Positions 21,242 through 30,582 of a stretch of 54,605 nt of DNA are shown one piece after another. A program made the translations under genes and the position numbers. The first letter of the stretch is position 1, and the number at the start of each line of letters is the position of its first letter. Below the pieces are notes generated by a model. That model was not told the DNA's origin. It made no database searches and saw nothing but the letters and a program-made list of their open reading frames with translations. The DNA comes from Aquificaceae bacterium (lineage in GTDB: Bacteria > Aquificota > Aquificia > Aquificales > Aquificaceae). The DNA lies in assembly GCA_026981975.1 (NCBI GenBank), contig JALSHV010000024.1:1-54605 (forward strand), given 5' to 3'.

Positions 21242-22369
21242 TCACACTGGAATTTCTTTCAGAATGCACCAACCCAAAACACTACCGCTCTGGGTTGTTT
21301 TTCTCGTTTTGTTTGGTGGCTTATTTGATTCGGTTATAACCTTTTGGAAAAACTTCTCGTAGAATTTGGCATCTCCGAGTTTTAGCATTATCATAACTGT
21401 TGTGCTCAAGAATCCCTGATGTTTGCCTACCCTTATAGGAAATTCCTTCTTGGCTAAGGCATTTTCAATTTTTGAAATATCAGGTGGCATTCTGAAGCCT
21501 TTGCTTTCAAAAAACTTAATATCTTCTTTAAGAACTAACTCCGCAAACCTCAGAGCACTCTCGTGCAGAAATTCTTCAGTAAGAAGGTCTATGTGAGGAT
21601 TTCCAGTGGATTTTTTCAGAGCATTTTTTATTGCCTTATCTATATCAATGCTTATTTCAAAAGTGGTGTTGGGTTTGAGAAGCTCATGGGGCTCACTGAA
21701 TCTTCTTCTTGAAGAGCCTAAGATGGTTATTCCATCTATGTATAGAACATCTTCAGGGGGAGCGGATTTTGTATCACTAACAACAACGGCTTTGAAAAGG
21801 TCGTATTTTGCGTCTTTTTTGTCGGGAGAGCGCTCTCTGAATATTAAGTTTTCAACTCTGTTAAATGCCATCTTCCAGACATCTTTTCCCTTTGTAGGAG
21901 GGTTGAAAAGGGAGTTTTTGATTATCCGTGCAACTTTAACCATCAGAGAGTAGTTTTCCTTCTTTAGTTCTTTCCAGATTACTCCGAATAAAAATACCGT
22001 TCTTAAAGCACCTTTCACTTCCGAACCGGGAATATAAACACCTTCCATGTTTTTTATGAAGCTTTTAACGGACTTATATTCACCGTTTTTGAGCTGTGTT
22101 TGTAAAGGTATTCTATACAAAGGCTCTATGCTTATACTTTGTTCCCTGAGAAAGATTCCAAAGTTGCTGTTGTATCCTTTGTGTTTAACATTATCTCTTA
22201 GAGAAAGAAGAATATTTCTTAGTCTTTGTCCGCTATAGTTCTTATTCAGCTCTTTTACTATATGCTCAATCGGATAAATATTCAGTTTACCGCTTTCAAT
22301 AGCATACTCCCAGGGGATTATCTCCTCTCCGTCTCCTATGTGAACGGGTGTAATGTTCTTAATTTTCAT
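21242..22369 (-). CDS. csm5: Type III-A CRISPR RAMP protein Csm5
   Basis: Cap subunit of the Csm effector complex, 375 residues. It has the RAMP-type N-terminus MKIKNITPVHIGDGEEI and the Csm5 motif YIPGSEVKGALRTVFLFG (about 115-132). Csm5 sits at the crRNA 3' end and helps crRNA maturation. The ATG at 22369 is chosen over the upstream frame start because GAGGTGGAG lies just before it. It overlaps csm4 by 11 nt and is last in the operon. Confidence 0.9.
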   Translation of the reverse strand: MKIKNITPVHIGDGEEIIPWEYAIESGKLNIYPIEHIVKELNKNYSGQRLRNILLSLRDNVKHKGYNSNFGIFLREQSISIEPLYRIPLQTQLKNGEYKSVKSFIKNMEGVYIPGSEVKGALRTVFLFGVIWKELKKENYSLMVKVARIIKNSLFNPPTKGKDVWKMAFNRVENLIFRERSPDKKDAKYDLFKAVVVSDTKSAPPEDVLYIDGITILGSSRRRFSEPHELLKPNTTFEISIDIDKAIKNALKKSTGNPHIDLLTEEFLHESALRFAELVLKEDIKFFESKGFRMPPDISKIENALAKKEFPIRVGKHQGFLSTTVMIMLKLGDAKFYEKFFQKVITESNKPPNKTRKTTQSGSVLGWCILKEIPV

Positions 22370-23309
22370 AGCTCCACCTCGTAAAAAGGGGAAATGCATA
22401 GCCGTAATGATATATGGCTTTGTTCGTTTCTCTGTTAAACAGAGCTTTTTTTATACCACCGAAAAAGGGTTTGGAGCTCTCCGTTGTTATGAGGGAGCCT
22501 TTTGATATAAAAAGTGTCTTCCTTTTCCATATAGCGGGTGATATAACTCCGTAGTAGTTATCAACAGGAGAGACAAAGGGATAAACCTCGTAATAACTCT
22601 TCTCCAGAAGAAAAGAACTATCGTAAAGTGTAGGTGACAAGGTTATGAAATTCCCTCTTTGTTCATTGATGTATTCATCTATCCAGCCATTGTATTTTTC
22701 AAATTCAACCCTGCAGTTTCCCATTCCTGTGCTTTTATTTCCTCCTATCTGAGTGAAGCTGAGTGAGGCTTTAACTTTTTCTTCGTAATTCTCATCAAAG
22801 AACTTGATCAATACTGCAAACTTAACTCCTATGTATGTGCTTTCTTCATTGTAGAGCTGTCCGCCTTCTGTGGTCCATGTTATACGATTAATGCTCGCGT
22901 GTGGCTGAGCAACTCCCATGATTTGAAGTTGATTAAGGTGTTCGTCTTTTACATGATCCCAGAGACTTTTCTCCGTTCTTATTTCTCCCTCAAGGACTTT
23001 CCTTAGGGTTTTCTCGTCAACATAGTTGAGTTTCTTTGCATTTTTCCTCTCTTTATACTCTTCCATAGAAGCTACATCTTTCCAACCTCCCTTTAGTATG
23101 GGTTTGGGAAATAGTATTCCTCCTTTGGAAATTGGCAGGGGTGAAGAGATAATAAATGAAGGATTTTTGGTGAATTCGGACAGCATTTGCTCAAGCTCAC
23201 TCTCACCGTAAAGGACTCTTATTCCCCAGCAAATAGCACCGAATAGGGTAAAGCTCTCGGGGAAAAACCTGAAAGGAGAAAGTGGAGTGAAAACCGCCCT
23301 TATCAGCAT
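22359..23309 (-). CDS. csm4: Type III-A CRISPR RAMP protein Csm4
   Basis: Csm4 binds the 5' tag of the crRNA and contacts Cas10. The 316-residue product begins MLIRAVFTPLSPFRFFPES, has a Csm4-like PLPISKGGILFPKP segment and a glycine-rich loop FTQIGGNKSTGMGNCRVEF near residue 200. A GTG four codons upstream (23321) is an alternative start; the ATG at 23309 overlaps the csm3 stop by 7 nt (ATGCTGA). Context between csm3 and csm5 makes the call firm. Confidence 0.9.
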   Translation of the reverse strand: MLIRAVFTPLSPFRFFPESFTLFGAICWGIRVLYGESELEQMLSEFTKNPSFIISSPLPISKGGILFPKPILKGGWKDVASMEEYKERKNAKKLNYVDEKTLRKVLEGEIRTEKSLWDHVKDEHLNQLQIMGVAQPHASINRITWTTEGGQLYNEESTYIGVKFAVLIKFFDENYEEKVKASLSFTQIGGNKSTGMGNCRVEFEKYNGWIDEYINEQRGNFITLSPTLYDSSFLLEKSYYEVYPFVSPVDNYYGVISPAIWKRKTLFISKGSLITTESSKPFFGGIKKALFNRETNKAIYHYGYAFPLFTRWSYEN

Positions 23310-24130
23310 TTTTTCTTCCACTCCTCAAGTTTTGAAAGCGCCTCTTCCAGTGTTATATCTTCTCCGAGTTTCTCTTCTTGAGCTTTCCCTTTGTAGTAAT
23401 CAGCAGGTCGCCAGATAACGGATATGTTTTTAAATTCTATCCTTCCCGATCCTCTTGAGCCGTAACCTCCAAGGAAGTTATCTTCAAGTTTTCTCATTCC
23501 GTTGAAGATCAGATCAAGTAGCTCTCTGTCCTTTTCCTTGAAGCAGTCAAAGATAATTCTTCCCTCAAACTCTGCTCCGGCGGGAACTCTTTCCACCTTT
23601 CTGGGGTTTGCTCTGGAGGTTATTCTGTTTATCTGGTTCTCCGTCTTTATCTCTGTAAATATTCCTTTGCCCAGCGTATCCTCAAGCTTTTCTAAGGTCT
23701 TCTCGGTGGGGTAGAGGTCAAAGAACTTTGCTCTCGGGGGTCCGGGCTGTTCTTTTCCTTCCTTTGCAAGTCTTTCGTAAGTTTTGGCGTCCCCCGTTCC
23801 GAAAACTATACAAACTTCACATTCTCCGCAATCGCAAGGCTTGCCCGCTTTTTCAATGTCCCCATTTGCTCTGCCATACATTACTTCCACTCTTCCGTAA
23901 ACCCACTCAAGGAGACTTCTCATCTTTCCCTTGATGGAAGAGCCGGGAATGTAGGGAGCTCCTTTCGGGACAGGCTTGTTTTCTCCGTAGTAATCGGGAA
24001 TTTCAACGGGCACTTTCATAACTGGATTATCTGTTCCGCCGATATCAAACTCTTCTTTTGAGCCTCCTACCCTCAGTCCTGTCAAGGCTCTGAGGCGATA
24101 CTCAATTATAAAGCTTCCTTTATATCTCAT
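23303..24130 (-). CDS. csm3: Type III-A CRISPR backbone RNase Csm3
   Basis: Helical backbone RAMP subunit, 275 residues, that cuts target RNA every 6 nt. The segment FDIGGTDNPVMK (about 28-39) contains the catalytic Asp conserved in Csm3. YIPGSSIKGKMRSLLEW is the usual RNA-binding helix region; CDCGECEVC offers four cysteines for a zinc site; GGYGSRGSGRIEF is the glycine-rich loop. The SD GGGAGG precedes the ATG. The catalytic Asp is intact, so RNA cleavage, and hence shut-off of cOA synthesis after target cutting, is expected. Confidence 0.95.
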   Translation of the reverse strand: MRYKGSFIIEYRLRALTGLRVGGSKEEFDIGGTDNPVMKVPVEIPDYYGENKPVPKGAPYIPGSSIKGKMRSLLEWVYGRVEVMYGRANGDIEKAGKPCDCGECEVCIVFGTGDAKTYERLAKEGKEQPGPPRAKFFDLYPTEKTLEKLEDTLGKGIFTEIKTENQINRITSRANPRKVERVPAGAEFEGRIIFDCFKEKDRELLDLIFNGMRKLEDNFLGGYGSRGSGRIEFKNISVIWRPADYYKGKAQEEKLGEDITLEEALSKLEEWKKKC

Positions 24131-24142
24131 ACCAAACCTCCC

Positions 24143-24577
24143 TTAGCTTTCCTTTTTCGTATAGGCAACGAGGGCGGTTAGAAATCTGTCCGCCTGTTCA
24201 AAGTTTTCCTTTGTGCTATATCTGTCAAGGTTATCAATAAGGGCGAACATCAGCTCTGTAAATCTTTCGTTAACAACCTTTCTGTTTTTTTGGTATTCAA
24301 GAATCGGATAAAGCATGTAAAGTTTGGTTTTTGTTTCTTCTTGTAGTGATCCTTCTTCTTTTACCCTATCGCAAATGTATTTAAGCTCGGAATACACCTT
24401 CCTGAGCTGAACCCTTGTAATTTTCAACTGCTGTGCTATGGTGGCGGCGTAACCTTTCGGTTTTACAAGTTCGGAAAGAGGCAGATTGCTAATAGGCTTG
24501 GTTTTTAAGGAATTTACAAATTCTCTCAATCTGTCCTGTTCTTGTCTGAAATAGTCTTCCCTATCTCTTGCGTTCAT
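24143..24577 (-). CDS. csm2: Type III-A CRISPR small subunit Csm2
   Basis: All-helical small subunit, 144 residues, that lines the crRNA-target duplex. The conserved Csm2 core is visible as QLKITRVQLRKVYSELKYI and TKTKLYMLYPILEYQKNRK, with the C-terminal FLTALVAYTKK. The SD AAGGAGGT lies 7 nt before the ATG. Basic residues suit RNA contact. It sits between cas10 and csm3 as in standard III-A operons; the small subunit plus csm naming separates this locus from III-B (Cmr). Confidence 0.93.
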   Translation of the reverse strand: MNARDREDYFRQEQDRLREFVNSLKTKPISNLPLSELVKPKGYAATIAQQLKITRVQLRKVYSELKYICDRVKEEGSLQEETKTKLYMLYPILEYQKNRKVVNERFTELMFALIDNLDRYSTKENFEQADRFLTALVAYTKKES

Positions 24578-24620
24578 TTTCTCTACCTCCTTCTATTAAT
24601 AACAACGCAAAAGCTTACTT

Positions 24621-27050
24621 TCATCTGACATTCCTCGTTTTCATCAGGATATACTTGGCTAAAAACAATGCCCTGTTTCTGACACTGTGATCTTTCGCGG
24701 TGTCAATGAATATGTCCTCAAGGAATCTTCTGTGTTCTTCCTTAACATTCCTGCTCAGGTAATAGTAAAAGAATGGGTAGAACATAAAGCGCTTGTCGTT
24801 TTTTGCATTTTCAAGCTCCCTGTATTCTCTGAGCATAAGGTAGATTCTGTAGAAGTTTGTTCTTCCGAGTTCACCTTTTCCTATTTTTTCAATAACTTCT
24901 TCCGCTTCCTTAAATGAACCCTCTAGTTCATTCCATCTCAGGACTTCATCAAGGGCGCAGATGCTATCTTTACCTTCACTGTTCTTTGCCTTGTCTTCCG
25001 CCCTTTTTACTCCTTCGTAGGCAAGTCTCACGGGATATGTGCCCCCCGCGGTGTAAACACCGCAGGAAAGCCCGAAAGAGGGATTATGACAGGTAAAGTC
25101 TCTGAAATGCTTTCTTACATCGGTCATTGCTTTTAGTGCGGTGTCCCAAGGAGAAACTATGAAGAGATCATCTCCTCCCGCGTAGAGTGTGTAAATCTTA
25201 CCCTTATACTGAGTTTTGCCGAATAGCCTGTTAAGGTATCCCGAAAAGAAGAGGTCAAGGCTTCTGCTGAGTGTTGCAACCCGGGATATTGTGTAGTTCT
25301 TTCCCAAACCTCTCATGAATATAAAACCGAGGTTGTCCACATCCGCCATCACGAAGGCAAGCTTTTTGTCCCCCTCCTCAATCTCCTCAGCCATCTCTTC
25401 AAAGCTCTTTACGCCTTCTTTATCTTCCGGCACCACATTTGCCAGAAATCTAAAACCTACAGCAAAACTGTCCTTCTCAAAATCCTCTGGTCTGTTTATC
25501 AGATAGACTTCCGAAGATGGAAAGGGAGCTTTTACTTTATCAGTAAGATAAATCCCGCCTATCCTATCAAGATAAAAACCTCCCGATATTCCCTTTTCAA
25601 GCTTTTCCTTTGAAAAAATCACATACCTTGACTTTACCACTGCATCTCCAAAGACTTTAAAATCTTCACAGATCTGACATGTGATTTCTTCTTCTTCCGT
25701 TTCTCTTATAAGCTCGTTCCTGCAGGAAGGGCATATTCTTGTATTTCCGTCCAATTGTTTGTTTGCCAGGCTTTCAAAGTTTTCAATGGTGAGTGCAAAC
25801 TTGCGCTTTTTTTCCTCAACGCTTTTATCCATAAGGCTTTTGACAATTTCTGCATAGTTTTCAAGCTCTGATAACTTAAAGTCCTGAGAGTAAACCACAA
25901 AACCGAGCTTACCTCCGAATGTTCTGATAAGGACTTCTTCCACCTTTCTTGATAGATTCTTAAGCTTTTTGTGGATTCCATCTTCATAGCCGATAACAGC
26001 CTGAAACTTACCGCCTCCTGCATAGAGTATGTTTATCCACGGATAGCCGAGTTTTTCCAGAATAAACCTTCCCACAAGCTCCGGCAGGAAACTCATAAAT
26101 ACGCTTCTTCCCCTGAGTCTTTTTGCTACTCCTTTGATGTTGGTAATGTCGTATAAAAACTTCTGTATTCCGCTTATATCTCCTTCAAAGATGACAAGTC
26201 TTAATTTCTCCGCAAATTCCCTTCTTCTTGAATCTCTGAACTCTTCAAGAATCTTTAAGTTCTGTTCTGAATACAGGGAGCTTGCCAAGGCGGAGACTAC
26301 CCTTGAGTGGTCAAAAAGGGAAATATCCGGATAGTGGGAGTGATACTTTTCCCTGTCATATATAGAAGCGGGAACGCACCAGGTGTATTTATATAGCAGG
26401 TGATAGACAAAATTGAGAACTTGACTCTCTGCTGTATGTTTTTTATTGAAAAGATAATATTTGAAATCTCTGTAAAGATCTTCATACCTGCCGTATAGCT
26501 CTCCGTAAAGTTCCGATTCCTTATCGCTGACATATTCCCTGACTTCCTCCACGGATTGGGGAAATATTAAGGGATAACCGTCACTACCTTCCTCCAGAGT
26601 CAGGGGGACTAATTTGTATATAAATTCTCCTTCTGATGTGCCTTTTCCTGCATCAACTTTCTGGAAAACAGGCTTTAATCTTTTAAAATGCTCTTCGCTT
26701 TCCTTATCAAGGAGACTGCTCCTTTCAACTGATGCATACCAATCCGCCAGTCTAAAAAGTGCTCTGACGGGAAAGAGTTTTTCGTCTGCTTCCGGGTGCT
26801 TGGTATCCGGCTTGTGGTGGAAGCATGCGGAGAGTATCAGTTTTTGGTCTTCTTCCTTAAAGATACTTGCTCTTTTGAGGAATTCTTCTGTCAGCTCGTA
26901 ACTTAGTTCCGCATGGGCATACTCAAAGAATTCTTTTTGTCTTGATTTTTTCCCTTCCGCCCTCTGGACAAACTTGCCGATGTCGTGGAGTAAGCCTCCG
27001 AGGGATATAAACTCCCTATTTTTCAAAGGATTAACTCCCCCTGCTCTCAT
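24621..27050 (-). CDS. cas10: Cas10/Csm1, cyclic oligoadenylate synthase and ssDNase
   Basis: Large subunit of the type III-A complex. The HD nuclease motif is intact (GGLLHDIGKFVQ, HD at 22-23; CFHHKPD further on). A zinc finger CPSCRNE...CQICEDF sits mid-protein. The second Palm domain carries LYAGGDDLFIV with GGDD at about 625-628, so cyclic oligoadenylate synthesis from ATP is expected. Start is uncertain: the ATG at 27050 has only TATAAT 4 nt upstream, while a TTG at 27026 (MKNREFISLGG) has GGGGGAG at good SD distance. First gene of csm1-2-3-4-5. Confidence 0.97.
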   Translation of the reverse strand: MRAGGVNPLKNREFISLGGLLHDIGKFVQRAEGKKSRQKEFFEYAHAELSYELTEEFLKRASIFKEEDQKLILSACFHHKPDTKHPEADEKLFPVRALFRLADWYASVERSSLLDKESEEHFKRLKPVFQKVDAGKGTSEGEFIYKLVPLTLEEGSDGYPLIFPQSVEEVREYVSDKESELYGELYGRYEDLYRDFKYYLFNKKHTAESQVLNFVYHLLYKYTWCVPASIYDREKYHSHYPDISLFDHSRVVSALASSLYSEQNLKILEEFRDSRRREFAEKLRLVIFEGDISGIQKFLYDITNIKGVAKRLRGRSVFMSFLPELVGRFILEKLGYPWINILYAGGGKFQAVIGYEDGIHKKLKNLSRKVEEVLIRTFGGKLGFVVYSQDFKLSELENYAEIVKSLMDKSVEEKKRKFALTIENFESLANKQLDGNTRICPSCRNELIRETEEEEITCQICEDFKVFGDAVVKSRYVIFSKEKLEKGISGGFYLDRIGGIYLTDKVKAPFPSSEVYLINRPEDFEKDSFAVGFRFLANVVPEDKEGVKSFEEMAEEIEEGDKKLAFVMADVDNLGFIFMRGLGKNYTISRVATLSRSLDLFFSGYLNRLFGKTQYKGKIYTLYAGGDDLFIVSPWDTALKAMTDVRKHFRDFTCHNPSFGLSCGVYTAGGTYPVRLAYEGVKRAEDKAKNSEGKDSICALDEVLRWNELEGSFKEAEEVIEKIGKGELGRTNFYRIYLMLREYRELENAKNDKRFMFYPFFYYYLSRNVKEEHRRFLEDIFIDTAKDHSVRNRALFLAKYILMKTRNVR

Positions 27051-27101
27051 ACTAATTATAAACTTTAGTAGAATAAAAAATCTGACATTTTTTAACGATT
27101 C

Positions 27102-28160
27102 TCAAATGAGATTGTGTGCCAGTGCAAGTTTTATCATCTGCAACTCCTCGTCCGTTTTTATTACGAAGATTCTTATCTTCCCGGAGGATATTTCAAATTC
27201 ATTCTTTTGATTTCTCTCTTCATCAATTTTTATACCCAAGTGATCAAGGTCTTCGCAGATCATCTTCCTTATGAAGGGACTGTTCTCTCCTATTCCTCCG
27301 CTGAAGGTTATGGCTTCTACATCTTTTAAGATGGCAAGGTATGCACCTATATACTTCTTTATTCTGTAAGTGAAAACCTTCAAGGCTATTTCCGCCTTTT
27401 TGTCTCCTTTTTTGAATCTCTCCACAATTAGGCTTACATCTCCTGTTTCTGTTAAACCTGAGAACCCTGATTTTTTAGTAAGTAAATTTTCCACCTCCTC
27501 CGGGTTTTTTCCTTCCTTCAGCATGTAAAGGATAAAACCGGGATCTATGTCACCGCTTCTTGTCCTCATCATTAATCCTTCCAAGGGAGTAAGTCCCATT
27601 GAGGTGTCAATTGACTTTCCTCCTTTAACTGCGCATATACTGCAACCTCCTCCTAAGTGGAGGAGTATGGCGCTGGGGTCTTCCTTTTTTAGGGTTTCTT
27701 TAAGTTTGTCAAGGACAAAGGAGTAGGATATTCCGTGAAAGCCGTATCTTTTTATTCCTCTCTGATAGAAGTTATAAGGTATGGGGTAAATCTTGGCATA
27801 TTCCGGTATGGTGCTGTGAAAGGTGGTATCAAATATGGCAATCTGTGGTATGTTAAGGCTTTCAAAGATTTCTATCCCTATAAGGGCGTATTTGTTGTGA
27901 ATTGGACTGAAAGGGATCATTTCTTTTATCTTCTCTTTAACCTCTTCCGTTACAAGGGTTGGTTCTTTTAAGTCACCGCCGTGAACTACTCTGTGGAGTA
28001 TGGCTTTTAATCCTTCATTTTTGTTTTTTATTTCTTTGAGTATCTCCCTTAGATCTTTTTCGCTGGAAAAGCCTACTTTCTTGCGTTCGGAAAATCTGCT
28101 ATCTTCCCAAAGTGCATACTTAAGGTTTGAACTGCCGTAATTAAGTATAAGTAATCTCAC
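27102..28160 (-). CDS. ackA: Acetate kinase
   Basis: ASKHA-fold kinase interconverting acetyl phosphate + ADP and acetate + ATP. The 352-residue protein is shorter than the usual 400 but retains LNYGSSNLKYAL, HRVVHGGD, FDTTFHSTIPEYA, YGFHGISY, ILLHLGGGCSICAV, GLTPLEGLMMRTRSGDIDPG and ITFSGGIGEN. It overlaps the phosphoketolase stop by 4 nt, so acetyl phosphate from that enzyme would be used directly to make ATP. Truncation is spread over loops rather than at one end. Confidence 0.95.
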   Translation of the reverse strand: MRLLILNYGSSNLKYALWEDSRFSERKKVGFSSEKDLREILKEIKNKNEGLKAILHRVVHGGDLKEPTLVTEEVKEKIKEMIPFSPIHNKYALIGIEIFESLNIPQIAIFDTTFHSTIPEYAKIYPIPYNFYQRGIKRYGFHGISYSFVLDKLKETLKKEDPSAILLHLGGGCSICAVKGGKSIDTSMGLTPLEGLMMRTRSGDIDPGFILYMLKEGKNPEEVENLLTKKSGFSGLTETGDVSLIVERFKKGDKKAEIALKVFTYRIKKYIGAYLAILKDVEAITFSGGIGENSPFIRKMICEDLDHLGIKIDEERNQKNEFEISSGKIRIFVIKTDEELQMIKLALAHNLI

Positions 28161-30523
28161 GGATCCGCCAGAGAGGGATCATCTACGCCGTATTTGTAGG
28201 CATGACTTAAAGCTTTTAGCTTCATGTCTTTTAGTTTGTCTCTGTAGTAGCCTGCATCTTTGAGTAGGTGTTCTACCCTGTCTATAACATCTATTGCGAT
28301 GCTGAATCTGTCAATCTGGTTTAAAATGGCAAGCTGTAAGGGTGTGGTTATTCCTCCCCTGCCTTTCAGGAAGGGTGTAAGGTGGATATCGTCAATTCCT
28401 ATTTTTCTGTTCTCTCTGTAGCCTCTTACATGGAAGTTTTTGTGGTTTGTTCTCTTATAGGTTAATCTGTGTATAAGCCACGGATAACCGTGAAAGTTAA
28501 ATATAACGGGTTTGTTGGTCGTAAAGTAGGCATCAAAGTCTTTATCGGGAAGGCCGTCTGGGTGTTCCGTTGATGGTGTTAGTGTAAAGAGATTAACTAC
28601 ATTTATAAATCTCACTGAAAGGTTCGGGAAGAACTCGGAAAGCAATTTAACTGCGTATATGGCTTCCTTTGTGGGTATGTCTCCGCATGTAGCTATTATT
28701 ACATCTGGTTCCTTTTCGGGATTTAGCGAGGCAAAATCCCATATACCTATGCCTTTTAGGGTGTGAATGCGTGCCTCTTCGCTGCTTAGATACTGAGGGT
28801 GTTTTTGTTTATCAACAACTATTATGTTTATCCTGTCCGTTGACTGAAGACAGCTGTGAACAGTCCAGAGCAAACAGTTGGCATCTGGCGGGAAGTAAAC
28901 CCTTACCACATTGGGCCATTTATCCACTATACTCGTTATAAAGCCGGGATCTTGGTGGGTAAAGCCGTTGTGATCTTGCCTCCATACAACGGAGGTAAGC
29001 AGAAGATTCAGGGAAGATATGGGCAGTCTCCAAGGGATATCGGAGGATATATCAAGCCATTTGCCGAACTGATTTACCATTGAAGACATTATAGGGGCAA
29101 ATCCTTCGTAGGTATTTAAAAAGCCGTGCCTTCCTGTAAGGATATAGCCTTCAAGCCAGCCTTCTACTGTATGTTCGGAGAGCACTTCCATAACTCTTCC
29201 TTCGGGAGATAGAAAACCCTCGTCCTGATCCTGAGGGAGCATATCCGCAACCCAAACTTTACCGTGACTGAAGGTATCATCAAGTCTGTTAGATTTTGTT
29301 TCGTCGGGTCCAAACAGTCTGAAATTGTTGGGGTTAAGGTCCATAACCCTTTTTAAGTATCTGCCCAGAGGTCTTGTGTTCTCTATGTGTTCTTTCAGGG
29401 GTCTGTCCAGACTTACAGAGAATTCCTCCGGATCAGGTAGCTTCAAAGCCTTCCTTAAAATGCCTCCGTTTGCGTGAGGATTTGCGCTCATACGCTTATT
29501 TCCTTCAGGAAAGACCGATCTTATGTCTTCTTTAACCTTTCCCTTTCCATCAAAGAGGTCATGTGGTTCGTAGGATAGGAGCCATTCTTCAAGTATTTTG
29601 AGCTGTTCTTCGCTTTCCTTTACTTTTGTCAGGGGAACTTGATGGGATCTCCAATAATTTTCTATGTAGTGATTTCCCAATCTTTCAGGAGCTGTCCAGC
29701 CCTTCGGTGTTTTGAGTATTATCATGGGATAGAAGGGTCTTTTTACCGTTTTTTGGGATTTTATGTCTTTTATTTTTTCAACGCACCTGTCCATTGCCTC
29801 CTTCATCTTTCCGTGAACTTCTAAGGGTTCTTCACCTTCTACCAGAACTGGATCGTATCCGTAACCCTTAAAGAGAGAGAGAAGCTCTTCCCTGCTTATC
29901 CTTGCAAGTATGGTGGGGTTGTTTATTTTGTAACCGTTAAGGGAGAGAATAGGAAGGACTATGCCGTCCCTTTTGGGATTTAAGAATTTATTTGAATGCC
30001 ACGCGGTGGCTAAGGGACCAGTTTCCGCTTCTCCGTCTCCCACCACTGTAATAGCTATAAGATCAGGATTGTCAAAAACCGCACCGTAAGCGTGGGAAAG
30101 GCTATAACCGAGTTCTCCTCCCTCCTGAATGGAACCGGGAAGTTCGGGTGTGCAATGACTGCCGAATCCTCCCGGAAAGGAGAAGGACTTCATCAATTTT
30201 TTCAGTCCTTCTTCATCTTGGGAAAACTCCGGATAATACTCGGTGAGAGTTCCCTCAATATAAACGGGTGCTATAACTCCCGGTGCGCCGTGTCCCGGAC
30301 CGGCTATGAAGATGCAGTTAAGATCGTAAAGCTTTACAACTCTGCTTGCGTGAATGTAGCTGAAACTAAGGTTGGGACTTGCACCCCAATGTCCCAGGAG
30401 TCTGTCTTTTATGTGCTGGGGTTTCAGAGGTTCTTTTAGCAGAGGGTTATCCTTAAGGTATATCATTCCCACCGCAATGTAACAGCATGCCCTGAAAGCC
30501 TTGTTTAGGACTTTTTCTTCCAT
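28157..30523 (-). CDS. xfp: Xylulose-5-phosphate/fructose-6-phosphate phosphoketolase
   Basis: Thiamine-diphosphate enzyme that splits xylulose-5-P (or fructose-6-P) with phosphate into acetyl phosphate and glyceraldehyde-3-P (or erythrose-4-P). The 788-residue length and motifs fit: LGHWGASPNLSF, GPGHGAPGV, FPGGFGSHCTPE, VVGDGEAETGPLATAWHSNK, LFGPDETKSNRL and WRQDHNGFTHQDPG. It forms a two-gene operon with ackA. The start has TATACT 8 nt upstream and no SD. Phosphoketolases are not part of standard Aquificota carbon metabolism, so acquisition is possible. Confidence 0.96.
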   Translation of the reverse strand: MEEKVLNKAFRACCYIAVGMIYLKDNPLLKEPLKPQHIKDRLLGHWGASPNLSFSYIHASRVVKLYDLNCIFIAGPGHGAPGVIAPVYIEGTLTEYYPEFSQDEEGLKKLMKSFSFPGGFGSHCTPELPGSIQEGGELGYSLSHAYGAVFDNPDLIAITVVGDGEAETGPLATAWHSNKFLNPKRDGIVLPILSLNGYKINNPTILARISREELLSLFKGYGYDPVLVEGEEPLEVHGKMKEAMDRCVEKIKDIKSQKTVKRPFYPMIILKTPKGWTAPERLGNHYIENYWRSHQVPLTKVKESEEQLKILEEWLLSYEPHDLFDGKGKVKEDIRSVFPEGNKRMSANPHANGGILRKALKLPDPEEFSVSLDRPLKEHIENTRPLGRYLKRVMDLNPNNFRLFGPDETKSNRLDDTFSHGKVWVADMLPQDQDEGFLSPEGRVMEVLSEHTVEGWLEGYILTGRHGFLNTYEGFAPIMSSMVNQFGKWLDISSDIPWRLPISSLNLLLTSVVWRQDHNGFTHQDPGFITSIVDKWPNVVRVYFPPDANCLLWTVHSCLQSTDRINIIVVDKQKHPQYLSSEEARIHTLKGIGIWDFASLNPEKEPDVIIATCGDIPTKEAIYAVKLLSEFFPNLSVRFINVVNLFTLTPSTEHPDGLPDKDFDAYFTTNKPVIFNFHGYPWLIHRLTYKRTNHKNFHVRGYRENRKIGIDDIHLTPFLKGRGGITTPLQLAILNQIDRFSIAIDVIDRVEHLLKDAGYYRDKLKDMKLKALSHAYKYGVDDPSLADP

Positions 30524-30531
30524 TTAATAAA

Positions 30532-30537
30532 AGTATA
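30532..30537 (-). promoter_or_regulatory. Candidate -10 box of the xfp-ackA operon
   Basis: TATACT on the reverse strand, 8 nt before the xfp ATG; no SD in between, consistent with a leaderless transcript. Confidence 0.4.
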
Positions 30538-30582
30538 AGATTAAAAGAAACTCAGAAATAGCCGAATTTAGCATGTATGGAA

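Noticed and set aside
21237-27101. CRISPR array near csm genes
   Set aside because: I looked for regularly spaced 24-37-nt repeats here and across the window and found none; gaps are too short.
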